From: Alistipes sp.
GTDB lineage: Bacteria > Bacteroidota > Bacteroidia > Bacteroidales > Rikenellaceae
Length of the DNA: 5,296 nucleotides
Reading direction: 5' to 3'
Assembly (NCBI GenBank): GCA_017501025.1
Contig: JAFVXS010000127.1
Location: 1 to 5,296 of the forward strand
Below the pieces are notes generated by a model. It searched no databases. It saw nothing but the letters and a program-made list of their open reading frames with translations, and was not told the origin of the DNA. This document shows, piece by piece, positions 1 to 5,296 of the stretch. The stretch's first letter is position 1. The number at the start of each line of letters is the position of its first letter. The position numbers and the translations under genes were made by a program.

Positions 1-141
1 ATCGCTCTCGGTAAGCACCAACGCTCCCTTGCCTCCCAAATAGAAGGGCTCGATTGAGTGTACAATAATCACCATAAAGCAGGCTGCAACACGCATCCAA
101 TCCACCCACACAACTCGATTGTCAGCTTGTAGATTTCCCAT
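1..141 (-). CDS. Acyltransferase family 3 membrane protein, N-terminal part (runs off the left edge)
   Basis: Only the first 47 codons are present; the gene continues beyond base 1. The start is the ATG at 141-139, the only ATG placed before the conserved motif; no clear Shine-Dalgarno precedes it, which is usual in Bacteroidota. The N-terminus reads VWVDWMRVAACFMVIIVHS at residues 11-29. This matches the first transmembrane helix of family 3 acyltransferases (OafA/NolL type): the W-x-D-x-x-R start, a hydrophobic helix of about 15 residues, and the conserved His (H28) near its outer end, followed by a PFY motif (residues 32-34). Family members are integral membrane proteins of about 330-380 residues that transfer acetyl or other acyl groups to sugars of surface polysaccharides or glycolipids; the substrate cannot be told here. 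It lies 52 nt downstream of the GH2 gene on the same strand with no convincing promoter between, so co-transcription is likely. A membrane sensor or carrier with a similar first helix is less likely. Confidence 0.78.
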   Translation of the reverse strand, partial: MGNLQADNRVVWVDWMRVAACFMVIIVHSIEPFYLGGKGALVLTESD

Positions 142-193
142 ATTTTCCAATTTATTTAAGTCGATTTATACGTTGCCGAGGGGTAGTATATCG

Positions 194-2188
194 CTATCGT
201 ACCAACGGCTCTTTTTCAACATAGTTTCCTATTGTAATCTCAACTGAATCACGCTGTTGCGGAGTTATCGCCACCACACGGCTTATGCGTGGCAGTGTCA
301 GTGTATCGGTCACAAAATGGGCCTTCGACATCTGGTGCAGACGCAACGTGTCGCCATTGAGCAACATAGTCGGTTGTCCATACGACGAGTATAGCGACAG
401 AGCCTGTCGAGGGTTGCTGCGTACACGACGATTTCGACCCACGATGTGCAGTGTCGGGCTTTGTGTATTCCACAATGTTCGATAGAGGTAGAAGGCATCC
501 TTTCGCTGTGTGTGGTCAAACGCCACAAGTCCCGAATTTCGCACCGCTGCACGATAGCGAACAGAGCCGAAATCGAACATCGAATTGAGCCAAACACCCC
601 AAAACACACCATCCTCGATATGCTTTACATAGCCTTCGTGGAAGCGACGTTGCCAACTCTCCGGAATACGGTGTTGGCTCGAAGTTCGCTTCACAAGGTC
701 CTCGTTGTACTCGCCAATAGTACCACCCTCGCCGTAGGCGATAGCCGAGTGCAAATGACTCCAATTGCGGGTCAGAGCCTCCTGCCAAACCTTCAAGTCC
801 GAAACACTGCCCCGCTCCCAGCCGACACTCTGCTGCCAAACGATAAGGTCGGTGATAAAGTTGATATCGCCATCCTGATTGCTGCACGCCACCGTAGGAC
901 GTGATGCATCGAGACGTTTTGCCTCACGATTAAGCTCTGTAATATAGCCCAATAACTGCTTCGAGCCACCCCTCAACAACGAGAAGATACCCCACATAGC
1001 CACCGATGGGTGGTTGGCATTCTGCAAGATGATTTCACGCAGTTGTTGCAGACCATTTTCGCGGAAACGTGGCGAGTCGATAAAGGCTATATCGCTCAAA
1101 AATGGCGACTGCGTAAATGGAGTATCAACCCACACCAACACGCCCGCCTCATCGCAGATATTATACAGCAGTTGGGCGTGAGGTGCCGTTGCCGAACGTA
1201 TGGCATTGGCACCCATATCGCGAATGGTCTCCACATCGGTACGAATACGCTCGTTGCTCAAAGCATTCGCCTCGACAGAGTGGTCGTGATGAAGATTTAC
1301 GCCCTTTATACGGCAAGGTTTACCATTGATTGTCAAGCGATTATATTTATCCATTGCGATATTTCTGAAACCTGTACGCACCGCCACCGTATCGCGACCA
1401 ACCGAGACACGCATCGTATAGAGGCGAGGTAGTGCAGGCGACCACAACTCGGGATTTGGCACCGTATAAGGTATTGTGACGGTCGGCGTATTGATTTTGG
1501 TTTTTATGCTCTTTGTCACGGCAACATATCCATCGGGCGAGAGGATGTCGAGCGTTATGCTCTGCATCTGCTCCGTATTGCTGCTGACAGCGACCTCAAC
1601 CGAACCCTCTGCTGCATCCGCCGTAACCGATTTTTGCGACACGATAATACCGTCGGTACCGTAATAAGCAGGCGAAACGGCTATTTGGTCGGTGACTATC
1701 AACTCCACATCGCGATAGATACCGCCATAGAGATTCTCCTCGGTCGAAGTTGGCAGAACATCGTTGTTGAAGGCGTTGCTCACCATCACCAACACCGTAT
1801 TGTCGCCACCAAACACAACCTTGTCGGTGATATCGAAGGTAAATGCGGTCCAACCTCCTCGGTGTTCGCCCGTATGCTGTCCATTGACAAAGAGGTTTGC
1901 AACACTCTGCACACCTGCAAAACGGATGTAAATACGCTTCTCCTTCCACTCGGCAGGGATGTAGAGCGAACGACGATAGTTGCCAGCCGACTGATGACTC
2001 TGCAACGAGAACACTGCATCGTGACTCCACGTGTGAGGAATACGCACATATCGGGCTTCATCGCTCGAATTTTCGCTCGTGAAGAAGAATCTCCAACCAT
2101 TATTCAGATTAAAAATCTGACGTGCCTCAACATTGCCAAAGAGCAACAGGGTCGCCACTAACAGGAGTGTATATCGTAGTTGTCGCAT
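194..2188 (-). CDS. Secreted glycoside hydrolase family 2 protein with degenerate active site (putative pseudo-beta-galactosidase)
   Basis: This 664-residue protein starts at the ATG at 2188-2186, where a signal peptide begins (MRQLRYTLLLVATLLLFG, likely cut after V-E-A at residue 22; no lipobox Cys). The frame is open further upstream, but that part has no secretory character and overlaps the divergent promoter and cvpA. Domains: jelly-roll sugar-binding domain about 25-167 (LFVNGQHTGEHRGGW at 99-113, YGGIYRDVEL at 154-163); Ig-like domain about 175-275; TIM barrel about 280-575 (IKGVNLHHDH at 294-303, HPSVAMWG at 393-400, SMFDF at 536-540, KDAFYLYR at 563-570); short C-terminal beta-sandwich about 580-655. 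Active GH2 enzymes have Asn-Glu after the HPSV-x-x-W segment; here Ser403-Leu404 stand there. The usual nucleophile motif SEYGAGG is IAYGEGG at 483-489, with no Glu before the Tyr. It is probably exported to the periplasm or surface. I infer a carbohydrate-binding or structural role rather than hydrolysis. The fold assignment is firm; loss of catalysis is likely but rests on recalled consensus motifs. Confidence 0.9.
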   Translation of the reverse strand: MRQLRYTLLLVATLLLFGNVEARQIFNLNNGWRFFFTSENSSDEARYVRIPHTWSHDAVFSLQSHQSAGNYRRSLYIPAEWKEKRIYIRFAGVQSVANLFVNGQHTGEHRGGWTAFTFDITDKVVFGGDNTVLVMVSNAFNNDVLPTSTEENLYGGIYRDVELIVTDQIAVSPAYYGTDGIIVSQKSVTADAAEGSVEVAVSSNTEQMQSITLDILSPDGYVAVTKSIKTKINTPTVTIPYTVPNPELWSPALPRLYTMRVSVGRDTVAVRTGFRNIAMDKYNRLTINGKPCRIKGVNLHHDHSVEANALSNERIRTDVETIRDMGANAIRSATAPHAQLLYNICDEAGVLVWVDTPFTQSPFLSDIAFIDSPRFRENGLQQLREIILQNANHPSVAMWGIFSLLRGGSKQLLGYITELNREAKRLDASRPTVACSNQDGDINFITDLIVWQQSVGWERGSVSDLKVWQEALTRNWSHLHSAIAYGEGGTIGEYNEDLVKRTSSQHRIPESWQRRFHEGYVKHIEDGVFWGVWLNSMFDFGSVRYRAAVRNSGLVAFDHTQRKDAFYLYRTLWNTQSPTLHIVGRNRRVRSNPRQALSLYSSYGQPTMLLNGDTLRLHQMSKAHFVTDTLTLPRISRVVAITPQQRDSVEITIGNYVEKEPLVR

Positions 2189-2221
2189 ACTTTTTTTCAA
2201 AAATTTGTTCGGTTTATAGTG

Positions 2222-2229
2222 CAAATATA
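2222..2229 (-). promoter_or_regulatory. Bacteroidota-type -7 element of the GH2 gene
   Basis: Read on the minus strand the bases are TATATTTG followed by CA, a perfect match to the Bacteroidota sigma-ABfr -7 consensus TAnnTTTG. It lies 33 nt upstream of the GH2 ATG (2188), so the leader would be roughly 25 nt. I see no convincing TTTG-type -33 box at the usual spacing; a T-run (complement of 2241-2248) occupies the spacer. Confidence 0.55.
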
Positions 2230-2233
2230 GGAA

Positions 2234-2259
2234 TTTGTCGAAAAAAAAGCGTAACTTCG
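2234..2259 (+). promoter_or_regulatory. Possible promoter of the cvpA-rsgA-trmH operon
   Basis: The bases TAACTTCG at 2252-2259 differ by one base from the Bacteroidota -7 consensus TAnnTTTG and stand 40 nt before the cvpA ATG. A TTTG at 2234-2237 could serve as the -33 box, but its spacing of 14 nt is shorter than the usual 19 or so. An A-run (2241-2248) fills the spacer and also forms the upstream part of the divergent GH2 promoter. An alternative -7, TGAATTTG at 2285-2292, would give a nearly leaderless transcript. Confidence 0.4.
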
Positions 2260-2269
2260 CAATGAATAT

Positions 2270-2284
2270 CCTCCATTTTGGAGG
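2270..2284 (+). promoter_or_regulatory. Small perfect hairpin in the cvpA leader, containing the SD-like GGAGG
   Basis: The arms CCTCCA (2270-2275) and TGGAGG (2279-2284) pair perfectly around a TTT loop. The 3' arm contains GGAGG, the only Shine-Dalgarno-like sequence before the cvpA ATG at 2300, though its 15-nt spacing is longer than usual. If the transcript starts at the 2252-2259 promoter, the hairpin lies in the 5' leader and would hide this site. No T-tract follows immediately, so it is not a clear terminator. A chance inverted repeat is quite possible. Confidence 0.35.
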
Positions 2285-2299
2285 TGAATTTGCTTTTTT

Positions 2300-2785
2300 A
2301 TGAACGCATTTGACATTTTTACGGCAGTATTTGCTATTATTGCGATAGTCGGCGGATGGCGAAACGGTTTTATTTCGCAACTGCTCTCGATAGGCGGTAT
2401 CGTGGTGGGAATCTACCTCGCATCGAAATATGGCAATGAGGTGGGCAGTATGCTGAAAATCAACGAACAGTATGCCCGTATTGCCGGATTTATAGTGATA
2501 TTTCTCGCATCGCTCATCGCTGCAACACTCCTTGCCAAGCTGCTCGGAGGGTTGTTCTCGGCAGTTGGGTTGGGTGCGTTGAACACGCTGCTTGGAATAG
2601 CACTCTCACTGCTCAAATACGGAGTGGTGTTGAGTGTGATATATGCCGCTTTTTGGCACCTCAACGAGGCTATTAACCTTATCGACAAAGAGTATCTCGA
2701 CGCATCGATGACGTTCCACACAGTACGACAGATATCCGACTATGTGTTGCAGAGTCTCGATGCATTCAAAAGTGTTGCCGTATGA
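2300..2785 (+). CDS. CvpA family inner-membrane protein
   Basis: This 161-residue protein starts at the first ATG of the frame. It has the layout of CvpA proteins: an N-terminal helix starting with a D-I/F motif (residues 4-18), the G-x-R-x-G-turn segment GGWRNGFISQLLSIGG (18-33) leading into a second helix (about 27-42), a third helix (about 60-83), a Gly/Leu-rich link with LGALNTLLGIALSLLKYG (91-108), and a fourth helix (about 100-120). A soluble tail of about 40 residues follows. The family is named for E. coli CvpA, needed for colicin V production; in most bacteria its role is undefined, with links to envelope stress tolerance. It heads the plus-strand cluster, and its TGA overlaps the rsgA start as ATGA, implying translational coupling. 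Its link to ribosome maturation may be only operon membership. Family assignment is good; the biochemical function is unknown. Confidence 0.85.
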   Translation: MNAFDIFTAVFAIIAIVGGWRNGFISQLLSIGGIVVGIYLASKYGNEVGSMLKINEQYARIAGFIVIFLASLIAATLLAKLLGGLFSAVGLGALNTLLGIALSLLKYGVVLSVIYAAFWHLNEAINLIDKEYLDASMTFHTVRQISDYVLQSLDAFKSVAV

Positions 2786-3702
2786 TGCGTGAGGGGTTGG
2801 TTATTCGTGCTACGGGGAGCTGGTATGATGTCCTCGATGGCGACACCGTAATCGAGTGTCGTATTCGTGGTCGTCTGCGACTGCGTGGTGTACGCTCCAC
2901 CAATCCCGTAGTTGTCGGCGACAGAGTCGTCATCGAGCAGAACGAGGCGGGAGAGTGGGCAATCTGCGATATCAAACCACGACAGAACTACATCATTCGT
3001 CGAGCCTCAAACCTCTCGAAGGAGTCGCACATCATCGCCGCAAATATAGACCTTGCGATGGTGGTCGTAACACTCCAAGAGCCCGCTACACCACTCGAAT
3101 TTTTGGACCGCTTTTTGGTGACGTGCGAGGCGTACAAGATTCCTGCAACAATCCTGCTCGCCAAAATCGACCTTATGACTGATTGCCGTGACCAAGTCGA
3201 GGAGTTCCGTCGAATATACGAGGCAGCGGGCTACGAAGTAATCGAGATTGCAGCCCTGACAGGCAAAGGCGTAGAGGAGGTCGTGTCGCGAATGAAGGGG
3301 CGAACAACGCTGCTTTCGGGCAATTCGGGCGTAGGCAAATCGACTCTGATTAGAGCGATAGACCCGACCGCCAACGTGCGAACAGGTGCGATATCCGAGT
3401 CGTTCCACAAAGGGCGACACACTACAACCTACTCGACGCTCTACCGCATCGAGGGCATAGGCTCGGTAATCGACACCCCGGGCATAAAGGGTTTCGGACT
3501 CATCGATATCGAGAATAGCGAGTTGTGGCACTACTTCCCCGAGATGCTACGCTCGGCAGGCGAGTGCCGATTCTACAACTGCACCCACCTCCACGAGCCC
3601 GGTTGTGCTGTGCAGGCGGCTGTCGAACGTGGCGAAATAGCCTTCTCTCGGTACGAGAGTTACCTAAAAATTATGGATGAAGATGACAAATATCGAAAAT
3701 AG
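2782..3702 (+). CDS. rsgA: Small ribosomal subunit biogenesis GTPase RsgA
   Basis: RsgA is a cytoplasmic circularly permuted GTPase that binds the 30S subunit late in assembly, checks the decoding centre and releases factors such as RbfA. The 306 residues match the usual bacterial length. An OB-fold fills about 4-72. The G motifs come in permuted order: G4 AKID (127-130), G5-like ALTGKG (158-163), P-loop GNSGVGKST (180-188), G2 region GRHTTT (211-216), G3 DTPG (231-234). The zinc site is Cys262, Cys267, His269 and Cys275, followed by a helical tail ending in DDKYRK. G4 has Ala where Asn or Thr is usual; everything else is intact, so I expect an active protein. Two ATG codons stand in tandem (2782 and 2785): the first overlaps the cvpA stop by four bases, the second by one. 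Either is plausible. The 3' end overlaps trmH. Confidence 0.97.
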   Translation: MMREGLVIRATGSWYDVLDGDTVIECRIRGRLRLRGVRSTNPVVVGDRVVIEQNEAGEWAICDIKPRQNYIIRRASNLSKESHIIAANIDLAMVVVTLQEPATPLEFLDRFLVTCEAYKIPATILLAKIDLMTDCRDQVEEFRRIYEAAGYEVIEIAALTGKGVEEVVSRMKGRTTLLSGNSGVGKSTLIRAIDPTANVRTGAISESFHKGRHTTTYSTLYRIEGIGSVIDTPGIKGFGLIDIENSELWHYFPEMLRSAGECRFYNCTHLHEPGCAVQAAVERGEIAFSRYESYLKIMDEDDKYRK

Positions 3703-4375
3703 ATTGACTACCGACGAGCTCAATGCTCGCATCGACTACCTCGCCCAATTTATGACCGAGGAGCGATTTGCGACGCTTTGCCGTACCATCGAACGTCGCA
3801 CCGACTATATGACCATAGTGGCGGAGAATATGTTTCATCCGCAAAATGCGAGTGCATTGGTACGCCACTGCGAGGCTTTCGGCATCAGCCAACTCCACAC
3901 CATTGAGACACTCTGTGCATTCAACCCGAATATCAACATCGTACGAGGCACCGACAAGTGGGTCGATATTCACCAGCACCGCTCGACTGCCGACTGCATC
4001 GCAGCGTTGCGAAGCAATGGCTACCGCATAGTGGCAACCACTCCCCACAAGGAGAGTTGCACACCCGAAACATTCGACGTGACCGCCGGACGATTTGCCA
4101 TAGTCCTCGGCACCGAAAAGAGCGGTATTTCGGACGAAGTATTTGCCGAGGCGGATGCGTTTCTGCGTATCCCTATGGAGGGTATGGTCGAGAGTCTTAA
4201 TGTCTCGGCGTGTGCTGCAATCATTACCTATATGCTCTCGCAGCGAGTACGTCAGGATGTCGCCCAATGGCAACTACCGTATGCCGAGCAACGCAACACG
4301 CTCTATCGCTGGTGCTGTCGTTCGGTTGCCGATGCCGAGCCACTTTTGAAGCGTGGGGGTTTTCTGACAAAGTAG
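3677..4375 (+). CDS. trmH: TrmH/SpoU-family RNA 2'-O-methyltransferase
   Basis: This 232-residue protein has the three SPOUT (trefoil-knot) motifs in order: motif 1 NASALVRHCEAFG (57-69) with the invariant Asn57 and catalytic-type Arg63; motif 2 LGTEKSGIS (144-152) with Glu147; motif 3 IPMEGMVESLNVSACAAI (165-182) with Asn175. Such enzymes transfer a methyl group from S-adenosylmethionine to a ribose 2'-OH. Length and the whole-protein layout (helical N-terminus, ENMFHPQN lead-in at 50-57, basic C-terminal tail) resemble tRNA (guanosine-18) methyltransferase TrmH rather than the longer RlmB-type rRNA enzymes with an extra N-terminal domain, so tRNA is the likelier substrate. The start is ATG 3677, overlapping rsgA by 26 bases; ATG 3683, two codons on, is an equal alternative. 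The N-terminus is some 15 residues longer than I expect for TrmH. Operon position after rsgA fits a translation-related role. Family certain, substrate inferred. Confidence 0.9.
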   Translation: MKMTNIENRLTTDELNARIDYLAQFMTEERFATLCRTIERRTDYMTIVAENMFHPQNASALVRHCEAFGISQLHTIETLCAFNPNINIVRGTDKWVDIHQHRSTADCIAALRSNGYRIVATTPHKESCTPETFDVTAGRFAIVLGTEKSGISDEVFAEADAFLRIPMEGMVESLNVSACAAIITYMLSQRVRQDVAQWQLPYAEQRNTLYRWCCRSVADAEPLLKRGGFLTK

Positions 4376-4401
4376 AATCGAACAAAAAAACAGATACAGT
4401 T

Positions 4402-5296
4402 ATGAATAACGAAGTAAAATTCAGAAATTTAACAATCGACGAGATTCGCGAACTGACCATTGCAGGTTCGTGGTCCGAAGATTGGTCGCGTGTAAAAGTT
4501 GCCGACCCGTTCCGTATCGAACACGTCCGCAGTTGTCGCTTTGGTGGCGATATCTTTATCGAGAGTGGAGCCTATCTCTTCGATTCGACAATCATAAACT
4601 ACCATATCGGAGCCGATGCACACGTTATCTCGACCGTCCGTATGGAGTGTCGCCAATCATCGACCTTCGGCAACGGCGTAGATGTAGCTACGGTAAACGA
4701 GAATGGCGGCCGAACGGTGCGTATTCACGAACAGATGACCGCACAGACCGCCTATGTTACGGCTATGTATCGCCATCGTCCCCGCATCGTCGAACTCTCG
4801 ACAGCGTGGGCAGACGAAGTTGCCGAGAGCCGTCGCTCTTCGATAGGTTATGTAGGCAAACGTTCGCACATCATCGGTGTTCGATTTATCCGCGAGGTAA
4901 ATATCGGCGACGATGTCATTATCGAGGGTGCATCACTGCTCGAAAACGGAACACTGCTCAATGGTGTGCGAATAGGTATGGATGTTAAGTGCCGTGACTT
5001 TATCGCTGTCGAGGGTGCAAGTATCGAGATGGGTGTTATCGTCGTGCGTTCGTTCATCGGCGAAGGTGTGAAACTCGGCAACTCCTTTACTGCCGTAGAT
5101 TCGCTCTTCTTTGCCAACTCGCACTGCGAACACGGCGAGGCCTGCTCCATCTTTGCAGGTCCATACACCGTATCGCACCACAAATCGTCGCTCCTTATTG
5201 CCGGTATATTCTCGTTCTACAATGCGGGTAGCGGCACCAACCAGAGCAACCACCTCTTCAAGAGCGGACCTGTCCATCAGGCTGTACACCGCCGAG
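4402..5296 (+). CDS. DUF4954 family protein, predicted left-handed beta-helix, N-terminal part (open at right edge)
   Basis: The frame runs from ATG 4402 through 298 complete codons to the window end without a stop. The start follows the trmH stop by 26 AT-rich bases with no clear SD. Residues 1-45 are a short acidic lead-in (LTIDEIRELTIAGSWSEDW, 10-28). After that the protein has loose hexapeptide-like repeats typical of left-handed beta-helices: IGADAHV (69-75), FGNGVDV (89-95), VNIGDDVIIEGA (166-177), VRIGMDVKC (189-197), FIGEGVKLGNS (218-228). The segment AGSGTNQSNHLFKSGPVHQ (275-293) is one I recall as characteristic of DUF4954, a Bacteroidota family of about 600-700 residues, so perhaps half the protein is missing. 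The fold is shared with sugar-nucleotide acyl- and nucleotidyltransferases, and His259-His260 plus other His/Asn residues line the repeat region, but no substrate is known. Likely cytoplasmic: there is no signal peptide or membrane segment. Likely part of the rsgA-trmH operon. Confidence 0.78.
   Translation, partial: MNNEVKFRNLTIDEIRELTIAGSWSEDWSRVKVADPFRIEHVRSCRFGGDIFIESGAYLFDSTIINYHIGADAHVISTVRMECRQSSTFGNGVDVATVNENGGRTVRIHEQMTAQTAYVTAMYRHRPRIVELSTAWADEVAESRRSSIGYVGKRSHIIGVRFIREVNIGDDVIIEGASLLENGTLLNGVRIGMDVKCRDFIAVEGASIEMGVIVVRSFIGEGVKLGNSFTAVDSLFFANSHCEHGEACSIFAGPYTVSHHKSSLLIAGIFSFYNAGSGTNQSNHLFKSGPVHQAVHRR

Noticed and set aside
171..207. CGTTG/CAACG inverted repeat near the GH2 stop codon, as a possible terminator
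   Set aside because: Five base pairs around a 27-nt loop, without a T-tract on the minus strand; not a credible terminator.
446..904. Long plus-strand open frames opposite the GH2 gene (also 1010-1432 and 1634-2161)
   Set aside because: They are antisense shadows with Arg/Cys/His-rich, low-hydrophobicity translations and no recognisable domain, lying under a well-supported gene.
960..1010. Frameshift or sequencing error as the cause of the missing GH2 Asn-Glu
   Set aside because: The reading frame is continuous and matches the family on both sides at the expected spacing, so only codon substitutions, not an indel, explain Ser-Leu at this site.
2104..2120. Perfect 7-bp hairpin TCAGATT-AAA-AATCTGA inside the GH2 gene
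   Set aside because: It lies in coding sequence just after the signal peptide, and one or two stems of this size are expected by chance in 5 kb. No sign of a terminator or operator role.
2189..2380. Sixty-four-codon upstream extension of the GH2 reading frame
   Set aside because: It lacks secretory character, runs through the promoter and across the start of cvpA, and would bury the clear signal peptide that begins at the ATG ending at 2188.
3007..3531. Minus-strand open frames opposite rsgA and trmH (also 3671-4273)
   Set aside because: The plus-strand genes carry all family motifs; the antisense translations show none, and are explained by codon bias of the sense genes.
4470..4988. Plus-strand 172-residue frame at the right end
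   Set aside because: It is an out-of-frame shadow of the DUF4954 gene: the translation is Arg/Ser/Tyr-rich, while the frame from 4402 stays open to the window end and shows beta-helix repeats.

Overview
The window looks like chromosomal DNA of a Bacteroidota, most likely Bacteroidales. The DUF4954-type protein at the right edge belongs to a family I know mainly from that group. The divergent promoter region carries TAnnTTTG-type -7 elements, Shine-Dalgarno sequences are weak or absent, and start regions are AT-rich while the genes are of middling GC. An Alistipes/Rikenellaceae-like source is possible, but the sequence alone does not settle the genus. There is no sign of phage, IS element, CRISPR array, tRNA or rRNA.

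The left half (1-2188) reads on the minus strand. A secreted glycoside hydrolase family 2 protein (194-2188) is followed 52 nt downstream by the first 47 codons of a family 3 membrane acyltransferase that runs off the left edge (1-141). No promoter is visible between them, so they may form one transcript. The GH2 protein keeps the family's fold signatures, but both catalytic glutamates and several other pocket residues appear to be replaced. It is probably a pseudo-glycosidase, and this is the most interesting item in the window.

A 111-nt divergent intergenic region (2189-2299) carries a good minus-strand -7 box (TATATTTG), a weaker plus-strand promoter (TAACTTCG) and a small perfect hairpin in the leader of the plus-strand genes.

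The right half (2300-5296) is a tight plus-strand cluster: cvpA-like membrane protein, rsgA (30S-subunit maturation GTPase, ATGA overlap), trmH/SpoU-type RNA 2'-O-methyltransferase (26-nt overlap), then after 26 nt a DUF4954 left-handed beta-helix protein that is open at the right edge. The middle two genes concern ribosome assembly and RNA modification; the outer two have no firm function. The overlaps and short gaps suggest one operon.

At the whole-window scale the tetramers GATC, CATG and CTAG do not occur at all in 5296 bases, while TCGA occurs about 66 times by hand count. I see no multi-gene defence or other novel system here; the candidates for novelty are the pseudo-GH2, the DUF4954 protein and the compositional bias.
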